A stretch of 64,000 nt of DNA. It comes from Thermodesulfovibrio aggregans. GTDB taxonomy: Bacteria; Nitrospirota; Thermodesulfovibrionia; Thermodesulfovibrionales; Thermodesulfovibrionaceae. This document shows, in pieces, positions 58,883-64,000 of the stretch (position 1 is its first letter; each line of letters begins with the position of its first letter). The stretch is taken from contig NZ_BCNO01000001.1 of NCBI RefSeq assembly GCF_001514535.1, positions 1 through 64,000 on the forward strand, given 5' to 3'. The notes below the pieces were generated by a model. It made no database searches. It was not told the origin of the DNA and worked only from the letters and a program-made list of their open reading frames with translations. The translations under genes were made by a program, and so were the position numbers.

Positions 58883-60302
58883 GGTAAAAAATAAAAATAT
58901 AGCAATTGTAGGTCTTGGAAAAAGTGGATTAGCAGTAGCTCATCTACTATCCTATCTGGGAGCAGAATTGGTGATAAACGATAAAAAAAGGGAAGAAGAG
59001 ATTTTAGATGATTTAGCCTCAATAAGGGGTTCTATAAAAAGAGTAGCAGGAGGTGGACATCCACCAGATGTTCTTGAGGGCGTTGACTTTGTCGTAGTAA
59101 GTCCGGGAGTTCCTTTAAACACTCCATCAATTGTTTCAGCGATATATAAAGGAATTCCAGTTATAGGTGATATAGAGATTAGCTGGCAGATACTAAATTT
59201 AATAAAGCCAGATGTGAAGATAATAGGAATTACAGGGTCTAATGGAAAATCTACAACCTCTACGCTGGTGTATGAATTTTTAAAAAAAGACGGTAAAAAA
59301 GTTTGTTTATCAGGAAATATTGGATATCCAATGGCAGATGCTGTTTTTAGAGTTTTAAACAAAGAGGTTGATTTTGACTACTTTGTTCTGGAACTGTCAA
59401 GTTTTCAGCTTGAAGGTATAAAAAGCTTTAAACCAGACTTTGCAGCGATCCTTAACATCACTCCAGATCATATGGATAGGTATTCAGGAATGAGGGAATA
59501 CATTGAAGCTAAAGCAAAAATCTTTCAGAATCATGATAAAGATAGCTATCTCATCCTTAATATGGATGATAAAAATACAGTTTCTGTAATTGAGTATTTA
59601 AGAGGTGTTTATTTAAGAAAAGGTAGACTTCCCCATATTCTCTATTTCAGCAGATATCAAAAGGTTTACGGAGCTTATTTAATAGATAATCAGGTTAGAT
59701 TCAATCCAAGAGAGGAGTTTCCAGAGAGTGTATTTTCAGAGATGGAAAAGACAGTACTCTCTGTAGATACTTTCAGAATAAAGGGCGTTCACAACATTGA
59801 AAACATAATGGCAGCATCTCTTTTAGCTCTCTGTGCTGGCTGCAAGGGAGAAAGCATTAAAGAGGTGGTTAAAGAATTCCCAGGACTTCCACACAGGATG
59901 GAGTATGTTAGAGAAATAGATGGAGTGCTTTATGTGAATGATTCAAAAGGAACCAATGTTGATGCAGTAGTAAAATCTCTTGAGAGTTTTCCTGGAAATG
60001 TCATTTTAATTGCCGGTGGTAGAGATAAAGATGGAGATTTTACAAGATTAAGAGAGATTGTAAAGGAAAAAGTAAAGTCTTTGGTGCTTATTGGTGAGGC
60101 AAAGGAAAAGATAGCTAATGCTTTAGGTGATCTTGTTCCTTATTATTTTGAAAAGGATATGAGATCTGCTGTGCTTAAAGCAAAGGAGATTGCTGAACCT
60201 AATGATATTGTACTTCTTTCTCCTGGATGTGCAAGCTTTGATATGTTTAAAAACTTTGAACATAGAGGTGAAGTATTTAAAGAGATTGTGAAGTCTTTAT
60301 GA
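58854..60302 (+). CDS. murD: UDP-MurNAc-L-alanine:D-glutamate ligase
   Basis: A 482-residue Mur ligase. The N-terminal Rossmann-like part has NIAIVGLGKSGLAVAHLL, then ATP loop GITGSNGKSTTSTL, LELSSFQLEG, LNITPDHMDRY and the C-terminal FVNDSKGTN-type motif (YVNDSKGTNVDA). It starts inside the carboxypeptidase gene (29-bp overlap), so the two are translationally linked. It overlaps ftsW by 4 bp. Confidence 0.95.
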   Translation: MQRLIKELSEVKNKNIAIVGLGKSGLAVAHLLSYLGAELVINDKKREEEILDDLASIRGSIKRVAGGGHPPDVLEGVDFVVVSPGVPLNTPSIVSAIYKGIPVIGDIEISWQILNLIKPDVKIIGITGSNGKSTTSTLVYEFLKKDGKKVCLSGNIGYPMADAVFRVLNKEVDFDYFVLELSSFQLEGIKSFKPDFAAILNITPDHMDRYSGMREYIEAKAKIFQNHDKDSYLILNMDDKNTVSVIEYLRGVYLRKGRLPHILYFSRYQKVYGAYLIDNQVRFNPREEFPESVFSEMEKTVLSVDTFRIKGVHNIENIMAASLLALCAGCKGESIKEVVKEFPGLPHRMEYVREIDGVLYVNDSKGTNVDAVVKSLESFPGNVILIAGGRDKDGDFTRLREIVKEKVKSLVLIGEAKEKIANALGDLVPYYFEKDMRSAVLKAKEIAEPNDIVLLSPGCASFDMFKNFEHRGEVFKEIVKSL

Positions 60303-61486
60303 AGGTAGTCATGAAAAAAAACTCTATTGATAAAACACTTATAGTTATAGTCATTTTACTTATCGTAATTGGACTTATTGCAGTTTACAGCTCAACTTCT
60401 GTTTTATCCTCTATTAAAGCAAAATATGCAGATAAAGGGGGAATGATTTATTTACAGAGACAGCTTTTCACATTAATCGTAGGTTTTTTCTTTATGATCC
60501 TGTTTATTTTTTTATCACCGGAAAAACTAAGAAAACTTGTTTTTCCATTGCTTATTATTTCTTTTTTAATGCTTTTAGCAGTTTTTACCTCCTTGGGAGT
60601 TACCGCAGGAGGAGCTCGGCGGTGGATCAGGCTCTGGCCCAGTTCTTTTCAACCTTCAGAACTTGTAAAGCTTGCAATGGTTTTTTTTCTTGCCTGGTAC
60701 ATGAGTAGAGAGAGCTATAACAAAGACAGTATTAAGCATTTTATTATTCCCATAGCTTTGATGGGTATTTTTCAACTGATTTTTTTAAAGCAACCTGATT
60801 TTGGGGCAGCTATGACACTTGGAATAATTACTTTTGTAATGCTTTTTATTGGAGGTGTGAGATTACATTATCTTCTGGCTACATCTTTATTAGCGATTCC
60901 GGTTGTAATTTATCTTGCTAGGGAACCTTATAGATGGAAAAGAATTACTTCCTTTCTTGACCCTTGGGCTGACCCTCAGGGTAGCGGATTTCAGCTTGTT
61001 CAGTCATTAATTGCTCTTGGAAGTGGAGGACTTACAGGACAGGGACTTGGAGAAGGTAAGCAAAAGCTTGCTTTTTTACCTGAGATACACACAGATTTTA
61101 TATTTGCTCACATTGGAGAAGAAATGGGATTTATTGGCGCTGTTTCTGTGGTTATTTTGTTTTTTTTGATATGTGTGAGAGGATTTAGTATTGCTACAAG
61201 ACAGTCAGAGCCTTTTAATTATTTTCTTGCATTAGGAATTACAATAATGATTTCAATTCAGGCATTGATAAACTTTGCAGTTGTTACTGGTATGGCACCA
61301 ACAAAAGGGCTTCCACTTCCTTTTATCAGTTATGGAGGTTCTTCTCTGGTTGTCAATCTTATGGGTGTGGGAATTTTACTTAATCTCTCAAGATACAGTT
61401 CAACTGTAAGTGTGCCAGAAGTTGTTCCTCAGAGAAAAACAAAACCAAGAACATACAGATACTGGAGAGGTAGAAGATATTCATGA
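60299..61486 (+). CDS. ftsW: Septal peptidoglycan polymerase FtsW
   Basis: A 395-residue SEDS protein with ten helices that polymerises lipid II with FtsI. Signature segments are GGARRWIRLWPSSFQPSELVKLAMVFFLAW, KQPDFGAAM, FLPEIHTDFIFAHIGEEMGF and PTKGLPLPFISYGGSSL. A basic C-terminal tail (RKTKPRTYRYWRGRR) is cytoplasmic. Its start may also be ATG 60311, since the first codons give MKVVMKK. It overlaps murG by 4 bp. Confidence 0.94.
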   Translation: MKVVMKKNSIDKTLIVIVILLIVIGLIAVYSSTSVLSSIKAKYADKGGMIYLQRQLFTLIVGFFFMILFIFLSPEKLRKLVFPLLIISFLMLLAVFTSLGVTAGGARRWIRLWPSSFQPSELVKLAMVFFLAWYMSRESYNKDSIKHFIIPIALMGIFQLIFLKQPDFGAAMTLGIITFVMLFIGGVRLHYLLATSLLAIPVVIYLAREPYRWKRITSFLDPWADPQGSGFQLVQSLIALGSGGLTGQGLGEGKQKLAFLPEIHTDFIFAHIGEEMGFIGAVSVVILFFLICVRGFSIATRQSEPFNYFLALGITIMISIQALINFAVVTGMAPTKGLPLPFISYGGSSLVVNLMGVGILLNLSRYSSTVSVPEVVPQRKTKPRTYRYWRGRRYS

Positions 61487-62592
61487 AAGTTATAATAGCT
61501 GGTGGTGGCACAGGTGGACATCTTTTTCCTGGATTAGCTCTTGCAGACTGTATTAGTCAGAGATATCCTGAAGCAAAGATTCTTTTTGTAGGAACACAAA
61601 AAGGACTGGAAGCAAAGATTATTCCTAAAACAAAATATGAGTTGAAATTTATATCAATTCAAGGATTTATTGGAAAGTCTGCAGGACAGAAAATTAAGAC
61701 TTTAATTAGTCTACTCAGATCAATGAATGAGTCAAAAAGTATAATAAACTCTTTTTCTCCTGATGTTATTTTTGGTGTAGGTGGATATGCTTCATTTCCT
61801 GTTGTTTTAACAGCCTCTTTCAGAAGAATTCCTACGATTATTCTTGAACAGAATACTGTTCCAGGACTTGCAAATAAAATACTTGGAAGATTCGTTTCAG
61901 CAATTGCCATAACCTATCCTGAAACAATGGATTACTTTCCAAAACAAAAGGTTTATCTTACAGGGACACCAATCAGAAAAGAAATCTTACAGGCAGATAC
62001 AGAAAAAGCAAAAAGGCTTTTCAGCTTAGAAGATGGAAAAATTACTATACTTGTTTTTGGAGGAAGTCTTGGGGCAAGAAAAATAAATAAAGCCATGACA
62101 GAAGCTCTTCCATACTTGCTCTCTATTAAAGATAGGATTCAGATTATTCATCAGACAGGTGAGCATGATTATAACTGGGTTTCTACTGAGTATAGAAATT
62201 TTCAATTTAAAGCAACAATTTTGCCATTTATATATGAAATGGCAGAAGCTTACAGTGTGGCAGATTTAGTGATTTCAAGGGCAGGAGCTTCTACTTTAGC
62301 AGAGATTACAGCTATTGGTAAAGCATCAATCTTAATTCCCTATCCCTATGCTGCATATAATCATCAGGAAATAAACGCTCGCAGACTTCTCAGTCGCGGA
62401 GCCTGTGAACTTATTCTTGACAGAGACCTCAGTGGACAGAGTCTTGCAAAAAAGATTATTGAGGTTTTAAATAATCCAGACATTATAAAGGATATGCAAA
62501 GAGCAAGCATTGCCTTTGGGAAACCAAAAGCAGGAGAAAAAATCGTAGAAATTGCTGAAAGTTTGATGAGGAGGAAAGATGTATCAGTATAA
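61483..62592 (+). CDS. murG: UDP-GlcNAc:lipid I N-acetylglucosaminyltransferase
   Basis: A 369-residue GT28 glycosyltransferase that makes lipid II at the inner membrane face. Motifs are IIAGGGTGGHLFPGLALAD, VIFGVGGYASFPVVLTA, ILEQNTVPGLANK, VFGGSLGARKIN and SRAGASTLAEITAIGKASILIPYPYA. It overlaps murC by 14 bp. Confidence 0.96.
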   Translation: MKVIIAGGGTGGHLFPGLALADCISQRYPEAKILFVGTQKGLEAKIIPKTKYELKFISIQGFIGKSAGQKIKTLISLLRSMNESKSIINSFSPDVIFGVGGYASFPVVLTASFRRIPTIILEQNTVPGLANKILGRFVSAIAITYPETMDYFPKQKVYLTGTPIRKEILQADTEKAKRLFSLEDGKITILVFGGSLGARKINKAMTEALPYLLSIKDRIQIIHQTGEHDYNWVSTEYRNFQFKATILPFIYEMAEAYSVADLVISRAGASTLAEITAIGKASILIPYPYAAYNHQEINARRLLSRGACELILDRDLSGQSLAKKIIEVLNNPDIIKDMQRASIAFGKPKAGEKIVEIAESLMRRKDVSV

Positions 62593-63949
62593 AAAAATTC
62601 ACTTTGTTGGTATTGGCGGGATTGGAATGAGTGGTATTGCAGAAGTTCTTCACAATATGGGGTATACTGTAACAGGCTCTGATATAAGAGAGTCTGATAC
62701 GGTGAGAAGATTAAGAAGTATGGGATTAAAAATATTTATTGGACATAATAAAGATAATATTGATGAAAGTGATGTGGTTGTATTTTCTTCTGCAGTAAAG
62801 CCTGATAATCCAGAAATTATAAAGGCAAAGCAACTTGGTATTCCTGTTATTCCAAGAGCTGAGATGCTTGCTGAGCTTTGCAGGCTAAAATACTCTATTC
62901 TGGTTGCAGGGGCTCATGGAAAAACAACCACTACATCCCTGATTGCAACTGTTTTAAATGATGCAGGATTTGATCCTACAGTTGTGGTAGGAGGAAAGCT
63001 AAAGTCAATTGGAAGTAATGCAAAGCTTGGCAGTGGTGAGTTTTTAGTTGCTGAGGCCGATGAAAGTGATGGAAGTTTTTTAAAGCTCAATCCTGCTATT
63101 TCTGTTATAACAAACATTGATAGAGAACATCTTGATTATTTCAAAAATCTTAGAAGAATTAAAAAAGCCTTTCTTGAATTTGCAAATAAAGTTCCCTTTT
63201 ATGGTCTTTCAATTCTCTGTGGAGAATGCAGGCACATAAGAGATTTGATTCCTCATTTGACAAGAAGATATGTAACATACGGATTTGATAGCAATTTTGA
63301 TTTTTATGCAAAAAATATTGAGTATTTACTTCCAAAGGTTTCCTTTGAAGCATTTTATAAAGATAAATCTCTTGGAAGATTTACTATTACTGTTTTAGGA
63401 AAGCATAATGTTTTGAATGCTCTGGCAACTATAGTGGTGGCAAAAGAACTGTCTATACCCTTAGAAAAAGTTAGGGAGTCCTTAGAAAACTTTAAAGGAA
63501 TTGGCAGAAGATTTGAATTTAAGGGAGAAAAAAGAGGTATAAAGTTTTACGATGACTATGGACATCATCCTACAGAGATAAAAGCAGTGCTTAAAACAGC
63601 TTTATGGTTGAAACCAGAGAGACTTTGTGTAGTTTTTCAACCTCACAGATATACAAGAACAAGAGATCTGATGGAACATTTCATAAAAGTATTTAAGAGC
63701 ACTTTAAGAAGCACTGATGTTTTATTTCTTATGGATATATATCCTGCCAGTGAGCTACCGATTGAAGGTGTAACTGGAGAGATTTTGTATGAAAAACTTA
63801 AGACAGCTGGTGTTAATGTTAGGTTTAATCCCGACAAAGAAGAAATTAAAAATGATATTTTGAGAGAGTTAAAAGAAGGGGATATTGTTTTCACAATTGG
63901 AGCAGGAGATGTTTATAAAATTGGCGAAACTCTTTTAGAGAGACTATGA
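62579..63949 (+). CDS. murC: UDP-MurNAc:L-alanine ligase
   Basis: A 456-residue Mur ligase that adds the first residue (L-Ala). Motifs are HFVGIGGIGMSGIAEVLHNMG, ATP loop VAGAHGKTTTTSL, EADESDGSFL, NIDREHLDY, DDYGHHPTEIKA and QPHRYTRTRDL. It overlaps the next gene by 4 bp (ATGA). Confidence 0.96.
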   Translation: MYQYKKIHFVGIGGIGMSGIAEVLHNMGYTVTGSDIRESDTVRRLRSMGLKIFIGHNKDNIDESDVVVFSSAVKPDNPEIIKAKQLGIPVIPRAEMLAELCRLKYSILVAGAHGKTTTTSLIATVLNDAGFDPTVVVGGKLKSIGSNAKLGSGEFLVAEADESDGSFLKLNPAISVITNIDREHLDYFKNLRRIKKAFLEFANKVPFYGLSILCGECRHIRDLIPHLTRRYVTYGFDSNFDFYAKNIEYLLPKVSFEAFYKDKSLGRFTITVLGKHNVLNALATIVVAKELSIPLEKVRESLENFKGIGRRFEFKGEKRGIKFYDDYGHHPTEIKAVLKTALWLKPERLCVVFQPHRYTRTRDLMEHFIKVFKSTLRSTDVLFLMDIYPASELPIEGVTGEILYEKLKTAGVNVRFNPDKEEIKNDILRELKEGDIVFTIGAGDVYKIGETLLERL

Positions 63950-64000
63950 AAAATATAGAGATTTTCTGTAAAGAAAAAGGGATTATTTATAGAAAAAATG
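63946..64000 (+). CDS. murB: Start of a further dcw gene, probably murB
   Basis: ATG 63946 overlaps the murC stop by 4 bp, and a frame runs to the window edge (18 residues, ending YRKN). The order murG-murC-murB is usual, and a short helical start like this is typical of UDP-MurNAc reductase. The visible part is too short for a motif, so the call rests on position. Confidence 0.5.
   Translation, partial: MKNIEIFCKEKGIIYRKN

Noticed and set aside
1-64000. tRNA, rRNA, riboswitch or CRISPR loci
   Set aside because: Intergenic spaces are nearly all under 170 bp, and none shows cloverleaf, conserved rRNA or riboswitch-like structure by eye. A covariance-model scan would settle this.

Overview
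The window is about 64 kb of AT-rich, densely packed bacterial chromosome with no rRNA, tRNA or CRISPR array that I can see. Gene content (haem synthesis genes, a stand-alone SdhABCD complex, ACT-domain malic enzyme, two TauE/SafE exporters, many two-component proteins, meso-DAP type murein genes) and the protein style fit a thermophilic, anaerobic sulfur-metabolising member of the Nitrospirota, close to Thermodesulfovibrio. That assignment is inference from gene content, not from a marker gene.

Layout. 1-1.9 kb: an intact IS1634-type insertion sequence with 15-bp inverted repeats that cuts a coiled-coil gene. 2-13 kb: a PAS histidine kinase, a hendecad-repeat membrane protein, a MobB-like GTPase, then a haem cluster (HemX/CcsA-like, hemA, hemC, fused cobA-hemD, hemG-type oxidase). 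One MNT/HEPN toxin-antitoxin pair sits inside this cluster and another directly after it. 13-18 kb: a sensor kinase with its response regulator, facing a PEP-synthase-like phosphotransferase that lacks the usual C-terminal barrel. 18.4-25.5 kb: an apparent single operon gntR - CBS - SLC13 transporter - LCIB-type carbonic anhydrase - IT-superfamily permease - tandem Usp - two single-domain response regulators. A strong promoter and a pair of palindromic operator-like sites precede it. I read it as a candidate inorganic-carbon (or other anion) uptake and conversion system.

25.5-39 kb: two TauE/SafE exporter modules flanking a two-component operon (three kinases, one of them degenerate, a receiver protein and an NtrC-type sigma-54 activator). 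Three otherwise unrelated small proteins here share a short motif of the form AxxFAExxxFxTAxxI: the tail of a response regulator, a 55-residue protein, and the head of a Usp-like protein. The 55-residue gene has a good sigma-54 promoter, and palindromic TTGCA-N3-TGCAA sites lie upstream of it and of the second exporter operon. Between them lies a Lon protease in which a receiver domain has been inserted just before the Walker A motif and most of the usual N-terminal domain is missing. Together this looks like a signal-responsive exporter/proteolysis system.

39-50.6 kb: a branched-chain amino acid type ABC importer (livFGMH and livK, with a terminator between livK and livH), malic enzyme, succinate dehydrogenase/fumarate reductase (sdhABCD), a type II secretion/type IV pilus inner-membrane protein and bioF. 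50.6-64 kb: the division and cell wall (dcw) cluster mraZ-rsmH-ftsL-ftsI-murE-murF-mraY-[D,D-carboxypeptidase]-murD-ftsW-murG-murC-murB(partial), with a clear promoter and three 10-bp MraZ boxes in front of mraZ. No stretch over 300 bases lacks a gene or a mobile element.
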